From Neobacillus niacini (GTDB taxonomy: Bacteria > Bacillota > Bacilli > Bacillales > Cytobacillaceae), in contig NZ_JAMBOB010000002.1 in NCBI RefSeq assembly GCF_023715415.1, positions 310,001-374,000 on the forward strand: a stretch of 64,000 nt of DNA. Direction: 5' to 3'. This document shows positions 8,067 through 16,806 of the stretch, in pieces (the first letter of the stretch is position 1; each line of letters opens with the position of its first letter). The position numbers and the translations under genes are program-made. Below the pieces are notes generated by a model. The model was not told the origin of the DNA, searched no databases, and saw nothing but the letters and a program-made list of their open reading frames with translations.

Positions 8067-8472
8067 ACAAAAAACACATAATAATGTTATGTAAACTAAA
8101 GTGTCGAAAAAATAATCTTACCCTATCAATAGGGGGTGAAATTATTTTAGTAAAATAGTAAATAAGTATTTTCTGTGTATAAATGAATTTTCAGTTAACA
8201 TGCGATAAAGCCATTTTGAAAGGTGTTCATGGAGATGTAAAATGGAAGAAAAGGTAAAAAATTCGTGATTAAAGTAAATGTCGAACCACGTCGTATAGAG
8301 AAATTGAGAAATTGTTCATAGTAAGCCATTTATTATACGTTTAAAACAAACGTCCGTCAATATGTGTTAACAATCATGAAAGTGCTTATATCGCAGAGAA
8401 AAAATTATTTGTTTGCTAATAGATTTACATAAATTTACTAGTAAAATATACTTATTTTGAAGGAGGAATATT
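8067..8472. other. Long AT-rich upstream region of the comK locus
   Basis: No gene with a credible ribosome site is seen here. The sequence is AT-rich and holds several A-tract/T-tract pairs, such as AAATAAGTATTTT near 8160 and AAAATATACTTATTTT near 8443. These resemble, but do not exactly match, the AAAA-N5-TTTT boxes bound by ComK. Autoregulation of the downstream gene is therefore possible but unproven. Confidence 0.35.
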
Positions 8473-8598
8473 GTGGAAGTATCTCATGTAAGCGGTGTAA
8501 AAAAGTATCACCCCCGGGTAATGATCTTGCAGGAACGATACCCAAGGGCAAAGCAAGTTGAGTATACAACTTTATCGTTAGTATACTCTTATTCTTAA
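8473..8598 (+). CDS. Short ORF with strong ribosome site before comK
   Basis: A 41-codon ORF starts with GTG behind AAGGAGGAATATT, one of the strongest ribosome sites in the window, and ends 41 bases before comK. The product starts VEVSHVSGVKKYHPR, is mildly basic, and has no cysteine, signal peptide or membrane segment. I know of no family. It could be a small protein, or a leader whose translation affects comK expression. Part of it can fold (GGGTA...TACCC near 8517-8550). The ribosome site is clear; the function is unknown. Confidence 0.5.
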   Translation: MEVSHVSGVKKYHPRVMILQERYPRAKQVEYTTLSLVYSYS

Positions 8599-8639
8599 AA
8601 AAATCAATAACTACTATAAGAGAAGAGGGTAACGAATTT

Positions 8640-9194
8640 ATGGATGTTAAAGATACGCATTTACTTAATGAAAAGAGTGTTCTAGTAACTGGAGAGTTCA
8701 GCGAAAGAGGTGAGTTATGGTCAAGGGTTATGGAAGGAGAGGAAACCTTTCTCGTCAAAAAGACACCAACGGCCATAATCGAGGAAACATTATTGCATGT
8801 GGGTTCGGATTTCCTAGGAGCAAGACGTAGTTCTAAATACCTGCTTCCGCCGATGAGAATGCACCCTATTAGTGTTAATCCTCAAATGGGCATCTTATTG
8901 TTTCCAACAAAGAATATAAAGTGCCCTAACTGCATATGGTTTTCACTTATCCATGTGAAAACAACAAAGCGTGTTGGAATCAATCAGACAGAAGTAGTAA
9001 CAAGCTATGGTCACACAATCTTAGTCGATATGACAGAAAGAGCCTTTCGCACTAGACGACATAAGGCAATGGAGCTTCAAGAAACCATATCCAAAAATCT
9101 TAAATGTCCGATATTTTTCTATGTGGAACCAAAGACGGGCTATTATATTAGTAAAAAACAAAAGGAAAATAACTTCAGCCTTGAGAAAAAATAA
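8640..9194 (+). CDS. comK: ComK family competence transcription factor
   Basis: The 184-residue protein resembles ComK, the master activator of genetic competence in Bacillus, which binds paired AT boxes. The best evidence is the central block, where the order of residues follows ComK: FLGARRSSKYL, then HPISVNPQMGILLFPT, then CPNCIWFSLIHV. B. subtilis ComK is 192 residues, so length fits. The C-terminal third diverges. The ATG has GAGGG about ten bases upstream. A short ORF precedes it. Whether this copy can drive competence in the organism is not known. Confidence 0.82.
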   Translation: MDVKDTHLLNEKSVLVTGEFSERGELWSRVMEGEETFLVKKTPTAIIEETLLHVGSDFLGARRSSKYLLPPMRMHPISVNPQMGILLFPTKNIKCPNCIWFSLIHVKTTKRVGINQTEVVTSYGHTILVDMTERAFRTRRHKAMELQETISKNLKCPIFFYVEPKTGYYISKKQKENNFSLEKK

Positions 9195-9203
9195 TAAAAA
9201 GAG

Positions 9204-9232
9204 AGCAGCCTCCTTACCGGAAGCTGCTTTTA
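9204..9232. terminator. Terminator shared by comK and small membrane gene
   Basis: AGCAGC and GCTGCT enclose TCC/GGA pairs and one mismatch around a short loop, with TTTT on the plus side and TCTCTTTTTATTATTTTTT on the minus side. It lies directly after comK, and the convergent gene ends within it. Confidence 0.65.
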
Positions 9233-9417
9233 AAATTGGGTAGCTTTGATTTACGACGAAGTAGAAAATCACTGAAGGCTAATACGACGCCCATTAAAAT
9301 AGGAAAAAACTTTAGTCCGATGGTCTGGTCATACAACAAATAACCAAAAACATTAATCATTTCAGTTAGAAGCACCCCGATTACAAAACCAGTAATAAAA
9401 ATTAGGATTATTCTCAT
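9214..9417 (-). CDS. Small two-helix membrane protein (DUF5957-like)
   Basis: This 67-residue protein has two hydrophobic helices: residues about 3-24 (IILIFITGFVIGVLLTEMI), and about 37-52 (FFPILMGVVLAFSDFLL). It ends in a basic tail with RRKSKL. The pattern and size resemble the small Bacillus membrane family DUF5957, but I assign this only tentatively. ATG 9417 has GGAGGGGG eight bases upstream; a GTG three codons earlier overlaps that site. It converges on comK and is monocistronic. Function is unknown. Confidence 0.6.
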   Translation of the reverse strand: MRIILIFITGFVIGVLLTEMINVFGYLLYDQTIGLKFFPILMGVVLAFSDFLLRRKSKLPNFKSSFR

Positions 9418-9652
9418 TCTAGACACCCCCCTCCACTTTGCTCACAACAATTTCCCCATTCAAAAGTATTTTCTATTAACAGGTTAGCATTTAATTTAAA
9501 ACTTAATAATGAGCCACAGTAGTAACTTTTACTAAGTCTCAAGTCTTATAAGTTAATAGAGTTGAGGGAAAATACTCATTTTTTGTTTACGAATGGGAAA
9601 GTAGGAATAAAATTGGCGAAATGGTAAAAATTATAAATTAGGAGGTGGAAGT

Positions 9653-11320
9653 GTGTCCTTATTTCGAACAAAAAAACGCAGCATCAAAAAACCACAATTG
9701 TTAACTCCGAGTAAGCTGGGGGAGGAAAAGGGCAGCACACCAACTTCTAGCTCATTAATAGAGACAGAGAAGGCAGTAAAGGAAATTCTTGGTGTTAATG
9801 GAGATTTGCAAATAAAACATTTTAAAGTTTTCGGTCAATTTTCAGCAGCGAGCGTATACCTTTCAAGTTTAGTTAATCAGGATGTCATTAATCAGGATAT
9901 TTTAAAGCCATTAATGTATGAACCTGAGCATTTAATGGGCAGGGAAAAAACCCTTAACAATTTAATCAATCTCATTATAACTGAGACTCTTTACCATAGT
10001 CAGGCGAAGACTGATGCAAATATAGATGAGTTAATTGGGGGGCTGCTGCTCGGGGAAACCGTTATTATTATTGATGGAGTTAAGGAAGCCATTCACATTG
10101 ACACACGGAAAGTAGAAAAGCGGGCGATTGCCCAACCAGAAACAGAACAGGTTATTTTAGGACCAAGGGAGGGTTTTATTGAAAATATCTCTACAAATAT
10201 ATCTCTGCTTAGATATCGACTCCCTACACCAGACTTCCAGGTGAAAACATTGAAAATCGGACGACTGACTAAATCTACGGTGGCGATTTGCTATCTAAAA
10301 GGGATAGCAAATGAGACGGTTATCAAAGAGGTGGAAAAAAGGCTTTCAGAGATTGATATTGATGCCATCCTAGATGTTGGATATCTTGAACAATTTATTG
10401 AAGATAATCCTTTTTCTCCATTTCCTCAGACACAATCAACAGAAAGGCCAGATAAAACAGTGGCCAATTTAATAGAGGGAAGAGTGGCTATTCTTGTCGA
10501 CGGTTCTCCATTTTCTTTGGTAGTTCCCGTTGTGTTTAATCAATTTTATCAAACAACAGAGGACTACTCTTCAAGGTTCTTAATGGGGAGTTTTGTGAGG
10601 CTGGCACGTATGCTGGCATTAGTATTTTCTTTAATATTTCCTTCTCTATATGTTTCGCTAATTTCCTTTAATCCTGAGTTGCTGCCAACAGAATTTGCAG
10701 TGGCGGTGGCAGGAGGACGAGCTGGAGTTCCTTATCCTGCAGTGATTGAAGTTTTGATTATTGAAGTATCAATGGAAATTTTAAGAGAAGCTACAGTTCG
10801 TTTACCAAAACAAGTAGGGGGAGCCTTATCAATTGTAGGTGTGTTAGTCATTGGACAGGCAGCTGTTGAAGCGGGATTAGCTAGCCCGATAACAGTCGTC
10901 GTCATTGCTTTAACCACGATTGGCTCGTTTGCAACACCTACCTATACAGCAGCGTTTGCCCTCAGAATGCTACGATTTCCCATAATGATTTTATCTGGGA
11001 TATTTGGACTTTACGGTATCATGGTAGGGGTCATCTTTATTTTTAATCATATGCTTTCATTGAAATCGTTTGGTGTTCCTTATATGGCACCCGTTTCTCC
11101 GGAGAATTATCAAGGGATGAAGGATGTCATTATTCGCAGTCCCTTATGGTGGATGCCGAAAAGACCTGGATTTCTTCAACCTTCCAATCAAAATAGATTG
11201 AGTAAAAATGCAAATAAGATACTAGAGCACAACAAAGTCGGAAATGATCAGCGGGAGGATACTACAAATGGGGGATCCAAAGGAGATCACAACACTTCAA
11301 GCAACGACAATCTTAATTAG
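9653..11320 (+). CDS. Spore germinant receptor A subunit (GerKA/GerAA family)
   Basis: This 555-residue protein is the A subunit of a Ger-type nutrient receptor in the spore inner membrane, which forms the ligand-gated ion channel that starts germination. It has a large hydrophilic N-terminal region up to about residue 290 with family segments such as GPREGFIE and NISLLRYRL, then a membrane region with PSLYVSLISFNPELLPTE, AGRAGVPYPAVIEVLI and PYMAPVSP, and a hydrophilic Asn/Lys-rich tail. GTG 9653 is preceded by AGGAGGTGG. It overlaps the B-subunit gene by 53 bases. The nutrient ligand cannot be told. Confidence 0.93.
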   Translation: MSLFRTKKRSIKKPQLLTPSKLGEEKGSTPTSSSLIETEKAVKEILGVNGDLQIKHFKVFGQFSAASVYLSSLVNQDVINQDILKPLMYEPEHLMGREKTLNNLINLIITETLYHSQAKTDANIDELIGGLLLGETVIIIDGVKEAIHIDTRKVEKRAIAQPETEQVILGPREGFIENISTNISLLRYRLPTPDFQVKTLKIGRLTKSTVAICYLKGIANETVIKEVEKRLSEIDIDAILDVGYLEQFIEDNPFSPFPQTQSTERPDKTVANLIEGRVAILVDGSPFSLVVPVVFNQFYQTTEDYSSRFLMGSFVRLARMLALVFSLIFPSLYVSLISFNPELLPTEFAVAVAGGRAGVPYPAVIEVLIIEVSMEILREATVRLPKQVGGALSIVGVLVIGQAAVEAGLASPITVVVIALTTIGSFATPTYTAAFALRMLRFPIMILSGIFGLYGIMVGVIFIFNHMLSLKSFGVPYMAPVSPENYQGMKDVIIRSPLWWMPKRPGFLQPSNQNRLSKNANKILEHNKVGNDQREDTTNGGSKGDHNTSSNDNLN

Positions 11321-12380
11321 TACCATTATTGGGGTTGGCGTTCTTCCTTTACCGTTATTCGCAGTCAGGGCAGGTGAAACAAGTGCCCCGTTTGTAACTC
11401 TAACAGGTATTTTACTGGCTGCTATTGGTTTAATGATTCTAACATACCTTGGGATGCGTCACCCCAAAAAAACAATCATTACGTATAGTCAAGATATAAT
11501 AGGTAAATGGCTGGGAAAGCTCTTCAGTATCTTTGTAATCTTCTTCTTTGTAATCTTAACCAGCCTGGCGGCTCGTGAATTTGGTGCGGTTGTCGTGACA
11601 GCTGTTTTAAGAGAAACACCACTAGAGGTCACGGTAATTGTCATGCTTTTATTGGCTTCTATAAGCTGCAGGAATAATATCAATGTCTTTTCCTATATAC
11701 ACAATTTTTATGTGCCAATGATTTTGGCACCAGTATTAATTGTCGTGGCATTTTCATTGAAAAATGCCAACTCCTTATATTTGCGTCCGATTTTTTCAGG
11801 AAATGATATTCGAGATATGGCTGCTGGAATGCTTACCATTTCAGCATTATTTCAGGGGTCTTTTATCATCACTATGATCATTCCCTCAATGAAATCGCCA
11901 AAGAAAGCTCTTAAAGCAAGTTTTTGGGGTATTTTGGTATCAGGAGGTTTATACCTATTAATTGTCATAGCAACTGTGGCAATTTTTGGTCCGGAAGAAA
12001 TTAAACAAATCTTTTGGCCAACCTTAGAGCTGGCTAGGACTACAGCAATACCAGGGAATATCCTCCAAAGGCTTGATATTATCTTTTTAGCTGTATGGGT
12101 ACTGGCAGTCTTTACCACGTTATTTTCAAGCTACTACTTTTCCATCCATTCTATTAAAGAGCTTTTAGGACTAAAGGATCATAAAATGCTTTCCTATTTT
12201 ATTTTGCCTTTTGTGTTTTTTTTGGCAATGCTGCCGCAAAACATATTACATATGTATGAGATTATCCAGTATATCGGAAGGGCAGGCTTGTTGATTACAA
12301 TTATGTATCCAGCATTCCTTCTAATTATAGATTTCCTCAGGAGTTGGAGGAAGAAAAAAAATGTGGCAAAATCATCGTGA
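11268..12380 (+). CDS. Spore germinant receptor B subunit (GerKB/GerAB family)
   Basis: This 370-residue integral membrane protein belongs to the APC-like B subunits of Ger receptors, which bind the germinant. About ten hydrophobic helices are visible. The first carries the family pattern TTILISTIIGVGVLPLP near residues 11-27, and the middle has the segment YIHNFYVPMILAPVLIV. ATG 11268 follows GGGAGGATACTACAA; an in-frame ATG at 11244 has no such site. The start lies inside the A-subunit gene and the end overlaps the C-subunit gene by 20 bases, indicating translational coupling. Confidence 0.92.
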   Translation: MGDPKEITTLQATTILISTIIGVGVLPLPLFAVRAGETSAPFVTLTGILLAAIGLMILTYLGMRHPKKTIITYSQDIIGKWLGKLFSIFVIFFFVILTSLAAREFGAVVVTAVLRETPLEVTVIVMLLLASISCRNNINVFSYIHNFYVPMILAPVLIVVAFSLKNANSLYLRPIFSGNDIRDMAAGMLTISALFQGSFIITMIIPSMKSPKKALKASFWGILVSGGLYLLIVIATVAIFGPEEIKQIFWPTLELARTTAIPGNILQRLDIIFLAVWVLAVFTTLFSSYYFSIHSIKELLGLKDHKMLSYFILPFVFFLAMLPQNILHMYEIIQYIGRAGLLITIMYPAFLLIIDFLRSWRKKKNVAKSS

Positions 12381-13578
12381 GATAAAAGTTGTTATCCTTT
12401 TCTTTATCCTAATCCCTATATTATCAGGATGCTGGGACAGTAAAGAAATCGAAAAGAGAGCGAATGTTTTGGCAATTGGAATTGATAAAGCTAGCGAGGA
12501 AGAACGAAAGATGGAAGAAGATGTTTCTCATCTAGGAAAAAAGTTTCCGATTCCGGATGAAGAAATGATAAAGGTTACTGCACAAATTGCCGTTCCTGGA
12601 AGAATACCTCTTGGCCCTCAGCAACCTGGAGGTGCTGTAAAACCTGTATTGGTTGTAAAGGTTATTGGGCATACCTTTCAAGACGCTATGCTGAATTTGC
12701 AGCAGGAGTTAGCCGATGAAGTATTTCTAGGACATTTACGGATTATAGTCATAAGTGAGGAAATAGCAAGGAAAGGAACAAGCCGGTTTAATGACTTACT
12801 GAGACGCAATCCTGAAATACGCAGAACTGCTTCTCTAGTGGTGTCTAAAGAGACTGCTTCGAAATATATGGATTTAACCCCAGAGTTGGAACGGATTCCA
12901 TCACTTTATCTAGCAGACATAGTAGATAATTTAACGGCAATCGGGAAATTTCCACCCAGCTTCATCGGTCTTTTCTGGACCATTTACTCGAGTAAAGGTC
13001 AGGACACTTATCTCCCTTATTTAGCTTTAAAAGGAAAAAAGACCATTCAATTAAACGGTCTTGCGTACTTTCATGGTGATAAAATGGTTGGTAAAACAAG
13101 TCCCTTGGAAATAGGTGTCTTTATGGCTGTAAGAGGAATTGGTAGAGGCGGGTATGGTGCCTTTGTCGAAGTGCCTGGGGAGGATGAATCGGTTTTAGTA
13201 AGGGCTGTTAGCCGAAAAACAAGAACGAAAGTAAAACTTAAAAATGGCATACCGCATGTTTCAATTAGAATACAGTATGAAAGTGAAATAGATGAAAAGG
13301 AAAGTGCAAAAATACTGCTCTCTGATTCAGATATGCTGAAAAAAATTGAAAAGGAATCCTCAAAAAACACTAAAAAATCGATTGAAAAATTAATTGCTAA
13401 GACGCAAAAATTGAATTCTGATATTTTTGGGTTTGGTGAACACTTTCGAGCGAAATTACCGCAATATTGGAACAAAAATGTAAAAACAAAAGAAAAGTGG
13501 AGTGAAATTTATAAAACTATAACGTTTGATGTAAAAGTAGATTCCCATATCCACCGGGTTGGAATGAAATCTAAATAA
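12361..13578 (+). CDS. Spore germinant receptor C subunit lipoprotein (GerKC/GerAC family)
   Basis: The 405-residue C subunit is an exported lipoprotein. Residues 9-23 form a hydrophobic signal and ILSGC gives the lipobox with Cys24. It is followed by the family hallmark CWDSKEIEKRANVLAIGID. The rest is a mixed alpha/beta ectodomain with FLGHLRIIVISEEIA and RRNPEIRRTASLVVS typical of GerAC. It anchors to the outer face of the spore inner membrane and works with the A and B subunits. Overlap with the B gene supports cotranscription. Confidence 0.92.
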   Translation: MWQNHREIKVVILFFILIPILSGCWDSKEIEKRANVLAIGIDKASEEERKMEEDVSHLGKKFPIPDEEMIKVTAQIAVPGRIPLGPQQPGGAVKPVLVVKVIGHTFQDAMLNLQQELADEVFLGHLRIIVISEEIARKGTSRFNDLLRRNPEIRRTASLVVSKETASKYMDLTPELERIPSLYLADIVDNLTAIGKFPPSFIGLFWTIYSSKGQDTYLPYLALKGKKTIQLNGLAYFHGDKMVGKTSPLEIGVFMAVRGIGRGGYGAFVEVPGEDESVLVRAVSRKTRTKVKLKNGIPHVSIRIQYESEIDEKESAKILLSDSDMLKKIEKESSKNTKKSIEKLIAKTQKLNSDIFGFGEHFRAKLPQYWNKNVKTKEKWSEIYKTITFDVKVDSHIHRVGMKSK

Positions 13579-13598
13579 GGATCAAAGGAGAATGCTTC

Positions 13599-13799
13599 TT
13601 GTATATCGGCTATTTAAATTTCGTAATCGCCATATGCTGGGTGACAGGCCTACTGATTCTGCTGACAGATGTAAAGGCTTATCAAAATGCTTCACTGAAA
13701 AAAGAACAGAAAGTGTCAAAATTTTTAGGATGGGTTAATATTTCAATTGGTTTTGGCTTAATTGCAGCAGATTTTATTTATACACGATTCATGTGGTGA
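13599..13799 (+). CDS. Small two-helix protein of the ger operon (D-type subunit)
   Basis: A 66-residue protein with two membrane helices (about residues 5-23, and 43-60 including WVNISIGFGLIAADFIYTRF). It starts with TTG at 13599 behind AAAGGAGA, only 20 bases after the C-subunit gene. Many Bacillus ger operons carry a fourth gene for a two-helix D protein that modulates germination; size, topology and position fit. The second helix and DVKAY loop also resemble the CLC_0170 family. Role in this receptor is inferred from context. Confidence 0.7.
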   Translation: MYIGYLNFVIAICWVTGLLILLTDVKAYQNASLKKEQKVSKFLGWVNISIGFGLIAADFIYTRFMW

Positions 13800-13808
13800 T
13801 ACTGGTAT

Positions 13809-13835
13809 TGGACTTCAATTTTGAGGTCCATTTCT
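13809..13835 (+). terminator. Terminator of the ger operon
   Basis: TGGACTTCA and TGAGGTCCA pair around a short loop with one G-T or mismatch position, followed by TTTCTTT. It lies about ten bases after the last ger gene. T tract is moderate. Confidence 0.6.
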
Positions 13836-13864
13836 TTATGGATTTTTTATAAAAATGTATCCGT

Positions 13865-13880
13865 TATCACCATCGTGATA
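13865..13880. promoter_or_regulatory. Palindrome upstream of the nitrite reductase operon
   Basis: TATCAC and GTGATA form a perfect inverted repeat around CATC, about 140 bases before nirB. It could be an operator for a regulator of nitrite assimilation, but it does not clearly match the Fnr, NsrR or ResD consensus. Spacing from the gene is wide, and no clear sigma-A promoter was found. Confidence 0.3.
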
Positions 13881-14018
13881 TAAGGGTTTATAACGTGCTT
13901 TATCGGGTTAAAGTGTTGAAATAATATGTTAGATAACCTTCCAAACTCGTGTTAATAAAGTTGTCATAATGTTATAAATAATTCAGATAATTCAAATGAA
14001 AACAAGGAGGGTGTTCAT

Positions 14019-16412
14019 ATGAAAAAACAAAAGCTCGTTCTCATAGGGAATGGAATGGCAGGTGTTAGAGCCATTGAAGAAGTGTTAAAAATCAACCCAG
14101 ATCGTTTTGAAATTACGATATTTGGCACAGAGCCCTATCCAAATTATAATCGAATTCAGTTATCTAAGGTGCTTCAGGGTGATACTTCGGTGAGTGATAT
14201 CACTTTAAATGATTGGGAATGGTACAAAGATAACAAAATCTGCTTTTATCCCGGGGAAACAGTTACTTCAATTAACACTAAAACCAAATGCGTAAGTACC
14301 GATAAAGGGACAAAAGAGTCCTATGATCAATTAATTATTGCAACAGGATCTAACCCATTCATGCTTCCATTACCTGGAGCAGATAAGGACGGAGTTAAGG
14401 CGTTTAGGAATATAAAAGACTGCAAAGAAATGATTGAATATTCAAAAGTATATAAAAAGGCAGCTGTGATTGGCGGAGGATTACTAGGCTTGGAAGCAGC
14501 AAGAGGACTCCTTAACCTCGGGATGGAGGTAGATGTCATTCATATTTATGATTACTTAATGGAACGTCAATTAGATCGAACAGCAGGAAAGTTACTGCAA
14601 GCAGAATTAGAGAAACAGGGCATGAACTTTATTTTACAAAAAAATACTGCAGAAATTACCGGAAAAAAACAGGTAACAGGACTAAAGTTTTCGGATGGCA
14701 CCAAAATTAAAACCGATTTAGTAGTAATGGCAGTTGGAATTAAGCCGAATGTCGCTTTGGCTCAAGAAGCTGGAATACCGGTAAACCGTGGAATCATAGT
14801 GAATGATTATTTAGAAACAGATATCCCGGATGTGTTTGCTGTTGGGGAATGTGCCGAGCACCGCGGGATTGCCTATGGATTAGTGGCACCGTTATATCAG
14901 CAAGGACAAGTGTTAGCAAAAAGACTCTGTGGGATACAGGATGAAGGCTACAAAGGGTCAGTCCTTTCTACTCAATTAAAGGTTTCTGGTGTAGATGTTT
15001 TCTCTGCAGGAAAAATCAATGAGGATGAGAGAACAAAAGTATATAAAACCTACGATGATTGGCATGGTGTTTATAAAAAGGTCTTAATTGAAGATGGGAA
15101 AATTGCAGGAGCTGTATTGTTCGGTGATACGAAGGATGGAAACAAGTTATTTAATTTTATCAAAAATGGAGCAGACATTGAGGAATATTTAGAATCTGCA
15201 CAAAGTGTTGAGTCTGAAGTAAATCTGGTGGCAAGTATGTCCGATGAAGAGCTTATTTGCGGATGTAACGGTGTTACAAAAGGTAACATTGTAGAGGCAA
15301 TTAAAGCAAATGGATTAACGACAGTAGACCAGGTAAAAGGCTGTACGAATGCATCTCGTTCGTGCGGAGGTTGTAAATCTCTTGTTTCTGATTTACTGGC
15401 TTGTACACTTGGTGACCAATATCAGGCGGAACAAAAGGAAGCGATTTGTGCCTGTACAACTTTATCAAGAGATGAGGTCTTGGCGGAAATTCGTGAAAAG
15501 GGACTTACCCATATTCGCGAGGTAATGAACGTTCTGCAGTGGAAAACAGATGGCTGCTCGAAATGTAAACCAGCTCTAAATTATTATTTAGGAATGATTG
15601 ACCCGCTGAATTATCAAGACGAGCGAGAAGCCAGGTATGTCAACGAAAGAATGCATGCCAATATCCAAAAAGACGGTACCTATTCCGTTGTTCCAAGAAT
15701 GTATGGCGGCGTCACAACCTCCAAGGACTTACGGAAAATTGCCGATGTCGCAGATAAATATAAGGTTGGCTTGATTAAGGTCACCGGCGGTCAGCGGATC
15801 GATTTACTTGGTGTATATAAGGAAGACCTGCCAAAGATTTGGGAAGAACTCGATATGCCATCGGGGTCTGCTTACTCGAAAGGACTTCGCACGGTAAAAA
15901 CATGTGTAGGGGAGAACTATTGTCGATTTGGTACTCAGGATTCAATTGGAATGGGAATTCGCTTAGAAAAGAAATTTGAAGGCTTAAACACTCCACATAA
16001 AGTGAAAATGGCTGTGTCAGCCTGTCCGCGTAACTGTGCAGAAAGTGGAATTAAAGATGTAGGGGTTGTCGGTGTAGAAGGTGCATGGGAAATGTATGTT
16101 GGCGGCAATGGAGGGACCCATCTACGTGAAGCAGATTTGTTGTTCAAGTTCAAAACAGGTGATGAGTTGGTCGAAATGATTGGAGCCTTCCTCCAATATT
16201 ATCGTGAAAGTGCTAAATATTTAGAGAGAACCTCCGCTTGGGTGGATCGCTTAGGTTTAGAACATATTAGAGAAGTCCTTTCCGATGAGTTAATGGTGAA
16301 GGAATACAATAATCGAATCGATGAAACTTTATCTGTGGTTCAGGACCCATGGAAAGAAGCGATTCACAATAAAAATCTCTTAAGAGACCTATATCAAACT
16401 GTAAAAATATGA
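14019..16412 (+). CDS. nirB: Nitrite reductase [NAD(P)H] large subunit
   Basis: The 797-residue siroheme flavoprotein reduces nitrite to ammonium with NAD(P)H in the cytoplasm. The N-terminal FAD/NADH domain starts with the GNGMAG dinucleotide motif at residues 10-15, with a second one at GGGLLGLEAA. Two BFD-like [2Fe-2S] regions follow (ICGCNG...CKGC-type block at about 410-460 and ICACT...CSKC at about 475-525). The C-terminal nitrite/sulfite reductase domain carries CVGENYC and CPRNC, the four cysteines for the 4Fe-4S/siroheme centre. AAGGAGGGTG precedes the ATG. It starts the nir cluster; B. subtilis calls it nasD. Confidence 0.95.
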   Translation: MKKQKLVLIGNGMAGVRAIEEVLKINPDRFEITIFGTEPYPNYNRIQLSKVLQGDTSVSDITLNDWEWYKDNKICFYPGETVTSINTKTKCVSTDKGTKESYDQLIIATGSNPFMLPLPGADKDGVKAFRNIKDCKEMIEYSKVYKKAAVIGGGLLGLEAARGLLNLGMEVDVIHIYDYLMERQLDRTAGKLLQAELEKQGMNFILQKNTAEITGKKQVTGLKFSDGTKIKTDLVVMAVGIKPNVALAQEAGIPVNRGIIVNDYLETDIPDVFAVGECAEHRGIAYGLVAPLYQQGQVLAKRLCGIQDEGYKGSVLSTQLKVSGVDVFSAGKINEDERTKVYKTYDDWHGVYKKVLIEDGKIAGAVLFGDTKDGNKLFNFIKNGADIEEYLESAQSVESEVNLVASMSDEELICGCNGVTKGNIVEAIKANGLTTVDQVKGCTNASRSCGGCKSLVSDLLACTLGDQYQAEQKEAICACTTLSRDEVLAEIREKGLTHIREVMNVLQWKTDGCSKCKPALNYYLGMIDPLNYQDEREARYVNERMHANIQKDGTYSVVPRMYGGVTTSKDLRKIADVADKYKVGLIKVTGGQRIDLLGVYKEDLPKIWEELDMPSGSAYSKGLRTVKTCVGENYCRFGTQDSIGMGIRLEKKFEGLNTPHKVKMAVSACPRNCAESGIKDVGVVGVEGAWEMYVGGNGGTHLREADLLFKFKTGDELVEMIGAFLQYYRESAKYLERTSAWVDRLGLEHIREVLSDELMVKEYNNRIDETLSVVQDPWKEAIHNKNLLRDLYQTVKI

Positions 16413-16433
16413 CGAATGGGGGAGTTGGGGATA

Positions 16434-16751
16434 ATGGAAAAAACATTACGCAGCGTGTTCATCGGGGAAGTAGCAGACTTACCACAAAAGTTAGGAAAAA
16501 CAGTCACCATCGGAAGTAAGGAAATTGCTGTTTTTAAATTGGAAAATGGCGATATCACTGCCATTGAGAACCGATGTCCTCATAAAGGGGGTGTCCTTGC
16601 GGAAGGGATACTGAGCGGCGAATATGTATTTTGCCCGATGCATGATTGGAAAATCAGCGTAAAAGATGGCAAGGTTCAAGCACCTGATGTTGGCTGTGTC
16701 CAGTCTTATCCCGTTGAGGTTAAAGGGGAGCAAGTCTATATCCTAATCTGA
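16434..16751 (+). CDS. nirD: Nitrite reductase small subunit, Rieske type
   Basis: A 105-residue Rieske [2Fe-2S] protein that partners the large nitrite reductase subunit. Ligand motifs are Cys-Pro-His in CPHKGG and Cys-X2-His in CPMHDW. The start is ATG 16434 with GGGGGAG upstream. An in-frame ATG at 16416 lies four bases after the nirB stop but has no ribosome site. The close spacing indicates translation as part of the nir operon. B. subtilis calls this gene nasE. Confidence 0.92.
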   Translation: MEKTLRSVFIGEVADLPQKLGKTVTIGSKEIAVFKLENGDITAIENRCPHKGGVLAEGILSGEYVFCPMHDWKISVKDGKVQAPDVGCVQSYPVEVKGEQVYILI

Positions 16752-16806
16752 GAATAGATAAGAGGTTCATAGTGACCATATCCGAAGTAATATGGGGAGT
16801 GATACG

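Noticed and set aside
13628..13640. A fourth match to GGTGACAGGC
   Set aside because: It continues differently after GGTGACAGGC and lies within the coding sequence of the ger D-type protein, so it is chance similarity.
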